Shown piece after piece: positions 44,435-53,768 of a stretch of DNA of 64,000 nucleotides. The notes beneath the pieces were generated by a model. It made no database searches, was not told the origin of the DNA, and saw only the letters and a program-made list of their open reading frames with translations. How positions within the stretch are numbered: position 1 is the stretch's first letter; every line of letters starts with the position of its first letter. The DNA comes from JAOEGB01 sp041262585 (GTDB lineage Bacteria > Actinomycetota > Actinomycetes > Streptosporangiales > Streptosporangiaceae). The DNA lies in the NCBI RefSeq assembly GCF_041262585.1, contig NZ_JBGCBZ010000024.1, positions 1-64,000 of the forward strand, in the 5' to 3' direction. The position numbers were made by a program, and so were the translations under genes.

Positions 44435-45517
44435 TCACCACCCCTCCGGCAGCACCGGCCGCGTCCGGTCGGGATATTGGGCGGCCTGTGCGCTGATCTG
44501 GTCCGCCATCTCCGCGAAGTCGATGCTGGAGGTCATCTCCGGTGGCAACCCGTGATCCAGCGCGCATTTGACCAGCTTCGCGAGGCTGTACTCGGAATTG
44601 GTGGACAGCGCCCGCTCGACCGCGACGCGCGCCAGCGGCCCGTCTCCGGTCCGCAGGGCGACGAACGCCAGCAGCGCGGCCGGTGCGGCGGCGAACTCCG
44701 GTTCGACCCTGCGGGTCACTTCGGTCCACAGCCTGATGTGGGCGTCGTCGTCGTGTCGGCCGATGAAGGTCATCGCCCCGTCCCGGACGATGATCGAGGT
44801 CAACAGCACGCCCAGCCAGGCGACCATGTCAGCGGGCAACTCCTGCCCCGCTTCGATGTGGTCGAGGGCTGCGGCGACCTGCGTAAGACCCTCCTGATAC
44901 CAGCCAGAGCCCCCGCCCTTACCGAGCGTGCTACGGACCTGCCCGCACACTGTACGTATCGCCGTGTTCACCCGTTCCCGGTCCTGCCCGCCGACCGGGG
45001 CGAGCATGGCCACCAACGCCGCACGGTCGGGACGGGCGACGTACCCGGCGAACACCGCCGTCGCGGTGGCCGGATTAGTCGCCAGGTCGTACGGCATGCC
45101 GTCCGGTGGGCAGCATTCGGGATCCGGGCACACATACGACCAGTAGCGGCCACCCTCGACCCGCAGCGCGTCCATCGTGTCGATGTCCGCATCGGCCAGG
45201 CTGCCGCGTACGGCGTCCATCACTGGGGTGACATGCCACCCGGGTCCGTACCCGATCAGCATGACGCGCTGGGTGCCGTTGCGGGTGAGCATCTCGGCGA
45301 ACTGCCGAGCTAGGTCGGGCGTGTCCTCGGAGTTGTCCGGCAAATCGAACCGCGTGCTGAAACGCAGCGCCCGCACCCCGCTATCGGCCTCCTGGCGTGG
45401 CTCGAAGCCCATCGCGACGATGCTGCGCTCCGGGTGAAATCCCAGCATGTAGGGCACGATGGCGATGAAATCCGCTGGGCGGCTCAGCCGTACGGTGTGA
45501 TCCAGTTGAGCGGTCAT
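44435..45517 (-). CDS. DUF4192 domain protein
   Basis: 360 aa. ATG 45517 has AGGAGG six bases before it, so I ignore the open frame upstream. The start RLSRPADFIAIVPYMLGFHP followed by ERSIVAMGF is the DUF4192 signature; RVMLIGYGPGWHVTPVM, YWSYVCPDPECCPPDGMPYD and AVFAGYVARPDRAALV are further family blocks. Function unknown; frequent in actinobacteria and their elements. Translationally linked to the ComM-like gene downstream. Confidence 0.9.
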   Translation of the reverse strand: MTAQLDHTVRLSRPADFIAIVPYMLGFHPERSIVAMGFEPRQEADSGVRALRFSTRFDLPDNSEDTPDLARQFAEMLTRNGTQRVMLIGYGPGWHVTPVMDAVRGSLADADIDTMDALRVEGGRYWSYVCPDPECCPPDGMPYDLATNPATATAVFAGYVARPDRAALVAMLAPVGGQDRERVNTAIRTVCGQVRSTLGKGGGSGWYQEGLTQVAAALDHIEAGQELPADMVAWLGVLLTSIIVRDGAMTFIGRHDDDAHIRLWTEVTRRVEPEFAAAPAALLAFVALRTGDGPLARVAVERALSTNSEYSLAKLVKCALDHGLPPEMTSSIDFAEMADQISAQAAQYPDRTRPVLPEGW

Positions 45518-45600
45518 GAGAGTCCTCCTGAACATGAAGAAAGCCCCCGGCGATCGGCTGCCGAGGGCGAACGAATAGACGGAACGAAAGGAAGTAAGAG

Positions 45601-45900
45601 TCAGCAGCGCTCGGAGCGGATGCCGCCGCGCGGGCCGAGAAAGACCCGGCGGTCCGGATAGTCCAGCGCGTCGCGAGAGCCATACAAGGCGATCTCGCAG
45701 TCGTCCCCTACGCACGGAGTCAGCGCGTCACCGGGCTCACGTGCCACGAAAGCGAAGCGGGAGCGCTGCCAATAGCCGTGTCGATGCCGCTCCATCAGCT
45801 TCGTCTCGGCATCGGCCAGGGAGGAAAACTCCTCCAAATCATTCGGCTCCGGCGGAGAGCACCCGCTGCCTCCATGCCAGAGCCCGTACCAAACGCCCAA
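45601..45900 (-). CDS. Small hypothetical protein
   Basis: 99 aa from TTG 45900 with AAAGGA nine bases before. Begins MGVWYGLWHGGSGCSPPEPN, continues DLEEFSSLADAETKLMERHR and ends RRVFLGPRGGIRSERC. Looks like a single small alpha/beta domain with several Cys. I do not recognise the family; similar short Trp-rich proteins are common in actinomycete element cargo. Confidence 0.6.
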   Translation of the reverse strand: MGVWYGLWHGGSGCSPPEPNDLEEFSSLADAETKLMERHRHGYWQRSRFAFVAREPGDALTPCVGDDCEIALYGSRDALDYPDRRVFLGPRGGIRSERC

Positions 45901-45968
45901 GGGTCATCGTCCTTTCGATGGGCCGGACCAGCGGCCCCGTCGGATGCCCGGGCTTCGGCGCCGGCGAT

Positions 45969-46349
45969 TCAGCGAATCCAGATGGTGGGGGTCTTCTCTC
46001 CCCCATAGATCCGGCAGGCGTACTCCTCCTGCTCGGCCAAAACGATCACCGGCAGTTCGGCGACCTCCTCGCGCAGAGCGCGGGCGATGCGGTGCCAGCC
46101 GTCGATGATGAACAATCCCGCGTCTGGGATTGGCACGGCGATCAGCGGGACCGTGAGGTCAACCTCGCTGACACGGACCTCGTCGATCCAGATCGCGGCC
46201 AGGTAGCGTCCCCATGCACGCGGAGACAGCCGCCCGCCGGGCTTGCGCCCATGGGCGTAGCCCTTGGCTGCGGTTATGTTCCATGACCAGGCCAGGAAGT
46301 GAAACACCTCCGTCTCTTCCTGGCCCGCGTCGGCGTGAGCTGTATCCAT
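45969..46349 (-). CDS. ParB/sulfiredoxin-fold small protein
   Basis: 126 aa, RBS GAAAGGGA. The C-terminal half PLIAVPIPDAGLFIIDGWHR, IARALREEVAELPVIVL resembles the ParB/Srx nucleotide-binding fold, where (I/V)DGxHR is the signature. The full ParB helix-turn-helix and arginine patch are missing, so a partitioning role is uncertain. Possible NTP-binding or nuclease-like function. Confidence 0.6.
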   Translation of the reverse strand: MDTAHADAGQEETEVFHFLAWSWNITAAKGYAHGRKPGGRLSPRAWGRYLAAIWIDEVRVSEVDLTVPLIAVPIPDAGLFIIDGWHRIARALREEVAELPVIVLAEQEEYACRIYGGEKTPTIWIR

Positions 46350-46421
46350 GGCGATCAGGTCCCTTTCGGCAGGTGAAGGGGATTCCGAGAGCCGACCGAG
46401 AAGGACTCGGCTCCGGCACAG

Positions 46422-46853
46422 TTATTCGTTCTCCTCTGCCTGTTGCTCGTGATCAATGTGGTCGACCTCGGTGTCTGGCTGCTCGGCCGCAGTGAGGAGC
46501 TCTCCGCTGGCGGCCAGAAACTGGCGGGCGGCAGCCCGGGAGGCGTGCGCCAAGGCATGGTCGAACAGGCTGCCTGGCCGTAGGGCGGCTGGTTCGCCGG
46601 TCAGGTAGTGCCGAGCCCGTGCGCGTACCCGCCGTACGGCGTGCGCGGCCTCCAGGGCCTCGTGGTCGATCTGGGCGGAAACCAGTTCCCACCAACCGCG
46701 AACGGCGTGGCAGTAAGCCGCGCTGTACAGCGGTTCTGATGTAAGCCGCTGGCCACGCTGAACCTGACATGTCAGCTCGGCTGATGCCGCGTAGTCGGCG
46801 TGCCGGGCCTGAGCGACCGCCTCCGCTATCCGGTCCCCAGGCCAGACGTCCAA
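46422..46853 (-). CDS. Helical hypothetical protein
   Basis: 143 aa from TTG 46853, which overlaps the end of the upstream gene by 28 bases and has GGGGG before it. Helix-rich throughout (GDRIAEAVAQARHADYAASA, ALAHASRAAARQFLAASGEL) with an acidic tail ending EQQAEENE. No recognised motif. Confidence 0.55.
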   Translation of the reverse strand: MDVWPGDRIAEAVAQARHADYAASAELTCQVQRGQRLTSEPLYSAAYCHAVRGWWELVSAQIDHEALEAAHAVRRVRARARHYLTGEPAALRPGSLFDHALAHASRAAARQFLAASGELLTAAEQPDTEVDHIDHEQQAEENE

Positions 46854-47296
46854 TGATCCCCCTCACCTTCGGTACCTATGGGTCGGCGGGAGACACAACC
46901 GGGTGAGAGGTGGCCCCCTCCGCAGTAACCGCACCAGCCGTCCATGGCGTACGCGGAAAGGTCCTCTGCATACTGCTCGCTCCAGAGCCGTTGCTTCTGG
47001 GTGTAGTCGGCGAAGTATTCGGTATCGCCGTCAGTGACGGTCAGAAAGTTGAGTACCGATCTGGCTGCGTCGAGCAGATCCTCAGTGGTACCGACCGCGC
47101 CGACAGGTGAGCGGATGTCGGAATCCTCGAAGATCGTACGGCCGCGCCTCGACAGCCGGTATCGCCAGCGGATCCTGTTGTCATCCGTTCGCTCGGCGGG
47201 CTCCAGTTCCAGCATGTGTTCGGCGTCGATCTGCCAAGCAGGCATCAGCCGAGAACTGATGACCCAGCCCGGGGGCAGGGTCAGGACAGACGTCAT
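46826..47296 (-). CDS. Hypothetical protein with a C-terminal zinc-like motif
   Basis: 156 aa. ATG 47296 overlaps the preceding stop (ATGA). Begins MTSVLTLPPGWVISSRLMPA; the middle is beta-rich (RWRYRLSRRGRTIFEDSDIR). Near the end GWCGYCGGGHLSPGC can bind metal through C-x2-C and further His/Cys. Function unknown. Confidence 0.65.
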   Translation of the reverse strand: MTSVLTLPPGWVISSRLMPAWQIDAEHMLELEPAERTDDNRIRWRYRLSRRGRTIFEDSDIRSPVGAVGTTEDLLDAARSVLNFLTVTDGDTEYFADYTQKQRLWSEQYAEDLSAYAMDGWCGYCGGGHLSPGCVSRRPIGTEGEGDHWTSGLGTG

Positions 47297-47736
47297 CGCC
47301 ACGGCAACTCCCAAGGTCCTCTGAATCGAATAGGTAGGTGTGGCGGCCACCATCGCGGCGTCAGATGGCGCCGTTCCACGGTCGTACTGGTCGAGTGGAT
47401 CTCGCAGGCGCGGGCGTAGTACAGCGCGTCGGTGAAGCATCGTGCGCAGCGGATCAGCCGACGCCGGAGCCCACTCGGACCATGGGTCTGGGTGGAGTCC
47501 ACCCAGAGATGGGTCCGTTTCAGGCAGCCATAACAAGTGATCGTCTCGGCCTCCTTGGGCATCGCGACAAGCGCCAGCGTCATCGCGTACTCGGGCCGCC
47601 CTTCCGGATCAGCGTGAGGCAGCATCGTCGCCATGGCGGGGCGTATCTCCCCCATGGCGGTCACCCGCATGACCTGTCCGCCACGGCTGACGGCGAGATC
47701 ACCGACGGTCCACGTATCGGCAGAGACCACCTCCAT
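47293..47736 (-). CDS. Hypothetical zinc-ribbon protein
   Basis: 147 aa. ATG 47736 with AAAGGAG five bases before. Starts MEVVSADTWTVGDLAVSRGG, an SH3-like strand run, and has a zinc ribbon with CYGC and CARC (Cys pairs about 30 residues apart). Ends in a Trp/Pro/Arg-rich basic tail. First of three overlapping genes. Function unknown. Confidence 0.65.
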   Translation of the reverse strand: MEVVSADTWTVGDLAVSRGGQVMRVTAMGEIRPAMATMLPHADPEGRPEYAMTLALVAMPKEAETITCYGCLKRTHLWVDSTQTHGPSGLRRRLIRCARCFTDALYYARACEIHSTSTTVERRHLTPRWWPPHLPIRFRGPWELPWR

Positions 47737-47951
47737 GGAAGCTCCTTTCGAATGGGTTATCCGGGCGGCCTGCCGTACCGCCCGGCGGTGATCGTGAAAG
47801 GTTGGAGTGCCCGACCATGTCTTGGACGTGTCGGTTCGCCGCTCCCAAAGAGCAACTAACGCCACCAGCGCCGTTGCACGGGGCGACCCAATGCGGAAAT
47901 CAAGCTTTCCGGGTTGCGAACGAAGCAATCACGACGCTGTGAGGTCGGGAA

Positions 47952-48192
47952 CGCTCTCACTTAAATACGGTGACCGGAACGGCCCGACCGTCCGCGCTCG
48001 GCAACACTTTCTTTCGCGCCGCGCGCCGAACGAACGGTAAGGCCGTTCCGGCCGCCCCTGCTGTTCACGGCATAACGAAGTGAGGCCGAACAACAGCAGC
48101 GGAGAGAACGCAACACCGCCGACCGCGTCAGGCGCGTACCGGCGAATCTCGCTCTCACATAAATACGGTGACGGGAACAGCCCGACCGTCCG
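47952..48192. repeat. Pair of 43-bp direct repeats in a gene-free region
   Basis: Copies at 47952-47994 and 48150-48192 differ at three positions. Both contain TAAATACGGTGAC and CCCGACCGTCCG. Between them lies a smaller inverted repeat (CTGCTGTT at 48058 and AACAGCAG at 48092). The whole stretch 47737-48249 has no gene. Repeats around an AT-rich core inside an element's maintenance block suggest a replication or transfer origin, or twin promoters. Confidence 0.65.
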
Positions 48193-48249
48193 GGCACTTC
48201 CAAGGAAGTTCCGTCTTGGGAAGCGCTCGATAGGGTGGATGCAAGCAAA

Positions 48250-48277
48250 AGGGCCTCAGAGCGTTCTCTGAGGCCCT
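48250..48277 (-). terminator. Terminator of the 270-aa hypothetical gene
   Basis: Perfect 11-bp stem (AGGGCCTCAGA and complement), six-base loop, and TTTTGC following on the minus strand. It lies 15 bases past the stop codon. Confidence 0.85.
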
Positions 48278-48292
48278 CTCGTGTCCTTTCGG

Positions 48293-49105
48293 TTAGTCGC
48301 CCGAACTTTCGGTGTCGCCGTACACAAGCGTGTTCCTGGCATCGTCGAGGCGCTCGGAGAGTTCCCGCCATTCCGCCCGCGCAGCGTCGCGCACCCGGAT
48401 TACGGCCCGCCGAGAGCCGTACGCGCCGCCGTAGCGCTTCTGAGCTACCTTGCTCAGGATCCCCGCACGGCCTAGATCATCGGCATGGGCTGCTGCTTCC
48501 ATCACTTCCGTGATGGTTGGGAAGTCCTGTCCGTCTCCGTACGCCTGGCGAAAGACAACGGCGCTGTTCTGAGCAGTGCAGAAGGCTACAGCCGCCCGTG
48601 TGACGTTCTCAGCGTGCGGCAATCCACGCATGAGTTGAGCGCCCGGCGTAGCGTCGATCTCGCTTGGAGGAACGTCGATCCGGTAGCCGTTCCGTGCGGC
48701 GGCATCACGGACCGCCCACCTTTGGAGCGTCGTTCGTGTGATCGTCATCTCTCCGCCGTCGCGCCGTACATAGACCCACTCGGGAGCCTCCGCCGTGCTT
48801 TCGGGAGCCCTACGGCATGAAGTGACGATGTCCCTAAGCCGTTGAGCAAGGAGAAGAACAGCGTCCTGTGTGACGTCATCCGACACGTCATCAGTGCCGT
48901 ACGGCGCGTGTCCCTGCTTAACGATGGTAGCGCTCCCATCCATACGCTTACGGGATCGCGTGGCGTCAACCGTGCGGCAATAGCCGCGCGCCAACCGCTG
49001 AATCTCCGCCCAGTCTTCCGGCGTCACCCGTGCCATGTCTTCCGGTGTGAGCCTTTCCCCGGGGACATTGGCGGGAACGCACTTTCCGGGAGCCCCGTTG
49101 GACAT
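48293..49105 (-). CDS. Hypothetical protein with a possible sigma-like segment
   Basis: 270 aa, ATG 49105 with GGAG seven bases before. DDVSDDVTQDAVLLLAQRLR resembles the helix of sigma region 2 and is followed by RTTLQRWAVRDAAARNGYRI; the C-terminus is basic and helical (RRAVIRVRDAARAEWRELSE). This could be a sigma-like or replication-associated regulator of the element. I would not assign it more firmly. It has its own terminator. Confidence 0.6.
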   Translation of the reverse strand: MSNGAPGKCVPANVPGERLTPEDMARVTPEDWAEIQRLARGYCRTVDATRSRKRMDGSATIVKQGHAPYGTDDVSDDVTQDAVLLLAQRLRDIVTSCRRAPESTAEAPEWVYVRRDGGEMTITRTTLQRWAVRDAAARNGYRIDVPPSEIDATPGAQLMRGLPHAENVTRAAVAFCTAQNSAVVFRQAYGDGQDFPTITEVMEAAAHADDLGRAGILSKVAQKRYGGAYGSRRAVIRVRDAARAEWRELSERLDDARNTLVYGDTESSGD

Positions 49106-49791
49106 CGTCCGTCTCCGATCCGTTCTGTGCGGCGCGCCTTTCGCGCCACTCTGCCTTTGATCGGTTCAATTCAACCCCGAAACGCCACTCAAATCAACGA
49201 CATCCGGCGTTTCTTTACCCTATTTGATTAATGAGGGACGGCAGAAGTACAGACAGGCAAGGGAAACGCTTCACCGGCTAGTGCTTTTGCACGCACCCAG
49301 AAGGAATATAAGAGACATTTAACAGGTAGAGCGGGATAACAGCTCAGTCGGCCACGCAAGCTTTGGGGAACTAAATTAAAGAGTGCATTTCCTGGAAAAC
49401 CCGGGTGCGATATTGAAAGACATGAATATCCAATGGGCCCGCCGACCTCTTCTAACTAGGCGTTCGCCAGTCAGTCGGGCCGCCAAGTGGCCAGGGCACC
49501 CTGTCCCTGACCTGGTGTTATACACCATACCCGTCGGCCGTTCTCAATTGGCTGTTCATCGGCCTGCTATTGGTCATCCGAACGGTCATTGGGTTCCACT
49601 GAGATGCCAGTCCGCCTGAATTCGCGGCGGACTTCCATTAAGGGTTTGGTCACCAGGAGAGAAGGGGTCCCGCACGCCCGCTCATCGCCACACGGCAGGC
49701 CGTCGAAGAAGCCGGTGAGCTGTTGTCGGCTGCGCAGGCCACGGGGGCCATGCCGGCCTTGTTGCGGTCAATTCACCGGGACCGCTGGGGC
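49106..49791. other. Gene-free stretch with AT-richer patches
   Basis: Between two minus-strand genes. From 49150 to 49400 the sequence is clearly AT-richer (TTTACCCTATTTGATTAATG), probably promoter DNA for the 270-aa gene. From 49655 to 49800 one plus-strand frame looks coding-like (RQAVEEAGELLSAAQATGAM) and may be a gene scrap; it has no start or neighbours. Confidence 0.45.
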
Positions 49792-51477
49792 TCACTTGGA
49801 CGCGCGACGGACACCGCCGAGTGCTTCCCGCCCCTCCTGTACGGTCTTCGCCACTTTGTGGAGTTCTTTCACGTCTGTGGCACTGGCCAGGGCGTCCTTG
49901 GCGGTGTCGTAGGCGTCCAGCGCCTCTCGCCATCCCTTGTCCTTCGGCTTGCGGCGGCCCGAGGTGGTCTTCTCGTCGTTGAGGCCGGCGATCTCCTCCC
50001 CCAGTGCAGTGACGTCCTCTTCGGTCTTCCGCCGTAGAGCGATGAACGTCGCCCTGCGACGTCTCGCCCGTGTGATGCTCACTACCAGCCGGCCGAGGAG
50101 CGTCAGCGCCGCGAGTATCACCAGCGTGGTGACAGTGATGCGCCACCCAAGGGGCCACCTGCTGGTTGATCCAGACAGGTCGGCGTGCTTTGCCCGCGAG
50201 AGCTCGGCGCCAGTGACGTCGGCGTCGGTAAAGCGCGCCCCTTGCAGGTTCGCCCAGCGGAGATCAGAGTCGATGAGCGAGGCTCCCTGGAATATGGCGC
50301 CGAACAGATCGGCCTCGTGCAAGTCGGCGCGGTCGAGCTTGGTGCGCGTGAAGTCGGTCTGCGCCGCCTTCGAGTAACTGAGAGTGGCGTCCCGGAGGTC
50401 GGCGTCGATCAGCTTCGCGTTCTTGAGATCGGCGGAGTCCAGTGTGGCGTGCCTGAGATCAGCTCCGCTGAGGTCGGCCCCTTGGAGGGTGCGTAACGAG
50501 GCTCCGGCCAGGGACGCTCCGCGCAGGACGGCCCTGTTCAGCTTCGTCGAGGTGAGATCCAGCCCATCCAGATTCGCGCTTGTCAGGTTGGCGCAGCTCA
50601 GGTCGGGGATGTCGGTGACACCGCGGAGATCCCAACCGGCATAGTTCTGGCCGCTTCCGGGAGGGCACGTTCCATCCGGGATGGCGGGCAGTTCCTTCGG
50701 CACACCCTTTGACCCGGCCAGGTCGGCATCTCGCGTGTCACGCAAAACCGCTCGGGTGAGGACGGCACCCTGAAATGAGGCTCCGTCCATAGGAGACAAG
50801 TACATTTGTGCGTCTGTGAGGTCGGCACTGTCGAACACCGCTCCCGACATAATCGCCGTCCCCATATCCGCCCCCTTTAGATCGGCCTGGCGGAGAATAG
50901 CATTCAGCAGCGTGGTTCCGTAAAGCCGCGAATCTGTCAGCTTCGCCCGCGTGAAATCGGCCTTGCGCGCATCGGCGTCACCGAATTCGGCGTTGACGAG
51001 ATTCGCGTCGACGAACGTGGCCCCATCCAGTTCGGAGTCGAAGAGGTTGGCACGTGTCAGCACGGCTTCGCTGAAGCCGGCCCCCTCGAAGTGGCCCCAG
51101 CCAAGGTCCGCATCGGCCAAGACGGCCTTGCTGAAATCGGCCCCTCGGGCCTGGGCGTGTGTCAATTCCACCTCGGCGAGATCGGCGCCACGCAGGTCGG
51201 CGTACTCCAGGTGGGCCTCGGGCAGGCGGGTGCCCTTGAGCGAGGCGCCACGCAGATCGGCCCCAGTGAGCCGGCTGCGCACGAGCGCTCCATCGAGCTT
51301 GGCTCCACGCAGGTCAGCGCAGCGCAGATCCTGCGGCAAGATGGTCTCCGTGAGGTTACGGCCGGCGAGTTTGGGGCCGCTTCCGCGCTTGCAGGGCGCC
51401 ACATCGGCGGACGAGGGCGCCGCCACGAATGGCAGGCAGGCAATCACCGAAGCCAGCAGCAGACCACGAATATGCAA
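49792..51477 (-). CDS. Exported, membrane-anchored pentapeptide-repeat protein
   Basis: 561 aa from TTG 51477, chosen because GGGAGG lies six bases before it and because it gives a clean signal peptide (MHIRGLLLASVIACLPFVAA). About 380 residues of pentapeptide repeats (ADLRGAKL, ADLSGADL, ANLQGARF) form the usual right-handed beta-helix, in two blocks separated by a Cys-containing break (CPPGSGQNYAGWDLRG). Then a membrane helix (ITVTTLVILAALTLLGRLVV) and a basic/coiled-coil cytoplasmic tail. Unlike Qnr/MfpA gyrase-protecting proteins, this one faces outside the cell. Role unknown; possibly adhesion or envelope protection. Confidence 0.85.
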   Translation of the reverse strand: MHIRGLLLASVIACLPFVAAPSSADVAPCKRGSGPKLAGRNLTETILPQDLRCADLRGAKLDGALVRSRLTGADLRGASLKGTRLPEAHLEYADLRGADLAEVELTHAQARGADFSKAVLADADLGWGHFEGAGFSEAVLTRANLFDSELDGATFVDANLVNAEFGDADARKADFTRAKLTDSRLYGTTLLNAILRQADLKGADMGTAIMSGAVFDSADLTDAQMYLSPMDGASFQGAVLTRAVLRDTRDADLAGSKGVPKELPAIPDGTCPPGSGQNYAGWDLRGVTDIPDLSCANLTSANLDGLDLTSTKLNRAVLRGASLAGASLRTLQGADLSGADLRHATLDSADLKNAKLIDADLRDATLSYSKAAQTDFTRTKLDRADLHEADLFGAIFQGASLIDSDLRWANLQGARFTDADVTGAELSRAKHADLSGSTSRWPLGWRITVTTLVILAALTLLGRLVVSITRARRRRATFIALRRKTEEDVTALGEEIAGLNDEKTTSGRRKPKDKGWREALDAYDTAKDALASATDVKELHKVAKTVQEGREALGGVRRASK

Positions 51478-52158
51478 CGACTGCCTCCCAATACCGGCGG
51501 CCCCGAGTGCACCCCGACTTCCGCAGTTCGCAGGCATACACCAGCGCGAATTATGGGCTGAGCAGGAAGGCCTGCCCTACTGACCGGTACGGCGTGTGCC
51601 CACACGGCATCTCGGGGTCCTGAACTGCAAGGATGCTCGCATTGATCCAAAAGATCAACACTTGTGCAGTAGGAGTCGAGCGGAGCAAGGGGGATCGGGT
51701 CGATGTAGATGATGGGTGCGGTCAGCATGCAACCCAAAAGATGAGGTCTTCGGAAACTCCGATAGCGCCTGAGCTGCGAAAACGCCTTCCGGAGGCGGGG
51801 ACACACGCCCATGCGACGCCTCATCGCCGTTCCCCGCAGGTCAACTGCAAGTTCACCAGCTTCCTCTGTCCACCGACTGCGGAAGTCGAGGTGTATTCAG
51901 TGCAGGTATGACACATTCAGCCGTGTTGCGGTTTTGCGACACAAAGATCCCGAATACGAAAGCGCTCGGAGAGCGGCAACCGTTGGCGTCGAGCGCAGCT
52001 GCGGGGAACGACTGTCTGGGCGGATAGCCAGCGACGGGCGATCCCCTGCCCGTATCTGGCGAAAGGCTGGACATTCACCGAGCCCGGCCACCGTGCACGG
52101 CAACGGCTTCGCCGTACTGGCGCTTCATGCCGACTTCCGGCCTCCGCGTATGTCATAG
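51478..52158. other. Gene-free stretch between pentapeptide and XRE genes
   Basis: Composition drops towards AT in 51620-51780. I see no frame with convincing codon use and no known-family match. It lies upstream of the pentapeptide gene and downstream of the XRE gene, so it may hold the former's promoter and a scrap of lost gene. Confidence 0.45.
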
Positions 52159-53502
52159 TTACGAAGTCGGCAGCAGCGTGTCGAGGTGACCACGGAACTC
52201 CTCGGCTGCCGGCTTCTTGGCGGGGAGCCGCCTGGCGAAGGCGCGGAGCTGGTCGGCGACGCGGCTGGAGTCGACCTCGGCGACGAGCTCGACGGCTCGG
52301 CTGGCCGTGTCGATCGCCCCATCGAGGTCCCGCTGGTCGAGCTGGGCATCCGCAATAGCGGCCAGTCCCAGCACGATGTCGCGGTTGTAGTCGCTGGTGC
52401 GGTCGGCCATGCCTTCTTCCAGCAGCCTCACGGCGGTATCGGACTGACCCATAGTGACCAGAGCCATGCCGACCTCGATCGTCCAGCTCGGGCGGCGCAT
52501 CCAGTACATCCATCGCGGGTCGGCGTCGGGGTCCCTGTGCTCCCAATGGTCGTCGGCGCGAGACAGCACGCTCATGGCCTCGCGCGGCTCGCCGAGCACG
52601 GCGTGAGCGCGGACCTGCCAGGCGTCGAGCATCGCGTGTACCGTGCGGGATGCGCGCGGGCCGATCCTCTCCCGGGCCGCCTCCAGCAGGTTGACCGCCG
52701 TACGGCCGTCCCCCGCGTAAGTCCGCTGCATCGCCATCTGGGACAGGACGTAAGCGCCAGTTAGGGGATCGCCACCGGCGGCGGAGGTCCGCAGCCCGGC
52801 GTGCCAATACCGCTCAGCAGCCGCATGCCGGTCGGCGTCGAACGCGGACCAGCCGGCGAACCGGAGGAGTTCTCCAGCCGCGCCGTACAGGCGTCGCTCG
52901 ATGTGCTCGCTGTAGCGGCCCCGGTCAAGCAGCCGCGAGACCAGCTGCAGGTCGGCCTGGGCCAGCTCCAGGCATTGGGTCCCACCGATCAGGTCATCCA
53001 GGTGCCACAGGTGCTCAATGCGGCCTTCGAGCCAGGTCGCCAGCTCAGCGTCGACAACTCCGCCCTGCTCGGCGGCGGTCACCTTCTCCGCAGGGATGGC
53101 CACCCACGTGCCGGCCAGCGTGGTCACGTCTTGCGCCGAAAACAGCAGGAACGCCCTGCGGTCCATGTTCGCGTCCAAGCACCCCGCCATGGTCTGTTGG
53201 GCCATTTCAGGCGTCCAAGGCCCGCCGAGAGGTTCGGTCCCATCGACCAGAAGCAACCAGGACGGCCACGGATGATTCAACACCGTCTCGACCTCAACGC
53301 CCACTGCTGCGGCGATGACGAACTGGGCGTCAAGTTCGGGCACGGTACGGTCCTGCTCCCACCGCCAGACCTTCTGACGGTTGGCCGCCATGTTGAGACC
53401 TGACTGCCGTGCTACCAGCTCAGCCACGTCGGCTTGGGTCCATCCCCGCTGGTGGCGCACGTAGATGAGTGGGTGATGGAACAGGGGCAGATCGCTGACC
53501 AT
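52159..53502 (-). CDS. XRE-family regulator with TPR-like C-terminus
   Basis: 447 aa. N-terminal helix-turn-helix (PLIYVRHQRGWTQADVAELV, NRQKVWRWEQDRTVPE), then a Trp-rich hinge (WPSWLLLVDGTEPLGGPW) and about 300 residues of TPR-like helices (RYWHAGLRTSAAGGDPLTGA, ETRxxL-type). This layout matches actinomycete XRE-TPR regulators that answer to a small molecule or peptide. Divergent from the five-gene operon at 53769, separated by 266 bases; most probably its regulator. Confidence 0.88.
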   Translation of the reverse strand: MVSDLPLFHHPLIYVRHQRGWTQADVAELVARQSGLNMAANRQKVWRWEQDRTVPELDAQFVIAAAVGVEVETVLNHPWPSWLLLVDGTEPLGGPWTPEMAQQTMAGCLDANMDRRAFLLFSAQDVTTLAGTWVAIPAEKVTAAEQGGVVDAELATWLEGRIEHLWHLDDLIGGTQCLELAQADLQLVSRLLDRGRYSEHIERRLYGAAGELLRFAGWSAFDADRHAAAERYWHAGLRTSAAGGDPLTGAYVLSQMAMQRTYAGDGRTAVNLLEAARERIGPRASRTVHAMLDAWQVRAHAVLGEPREAMSVLSRADDHWEHRDPDADPRWMYWMRRPSWTIEVGMALVTMGQSDTAVRLLEEGMADRTSDYNRDIVLGLAAIADAQLDQRDLDGAIDTASRAVELVAEVDSSRVADQLRAFARRLPAKKPAAEEFRGHLDTLLPTS

Positions 53503-53768
53503 GTCATGTTCCCGGGGTGGCGGCGAGACTACAGCGAGACTACGGCCGCGTCCTTTTCCACGCTCCCGACTCCCGCTTGTCTGAGATCTGAACGTAACTA
53601 GGCGAGTGAGTCGTGCGACAGCAGTGGCCTACGGGGAGCTGGTTGCGCGCGCTTCCGCCTTCAGACGAGGAGCTTTTCGATGGCCTTCAGGTTCGCAGTC
53701 AGCAGGCGACGGTCCCACTCCGCTCAGCTCACGGCGGGCTGGGCAGTGACCAGCGCTGGCGGCCGGCG

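Noticed and set aside
48293..49105. Annotating the 270-aa protein as a sigma factor.
   Set aside because: Only one helix resembles sigma region 2, and there is no clear region 4 helix-turn-helix, so I kept it as hypothetical.
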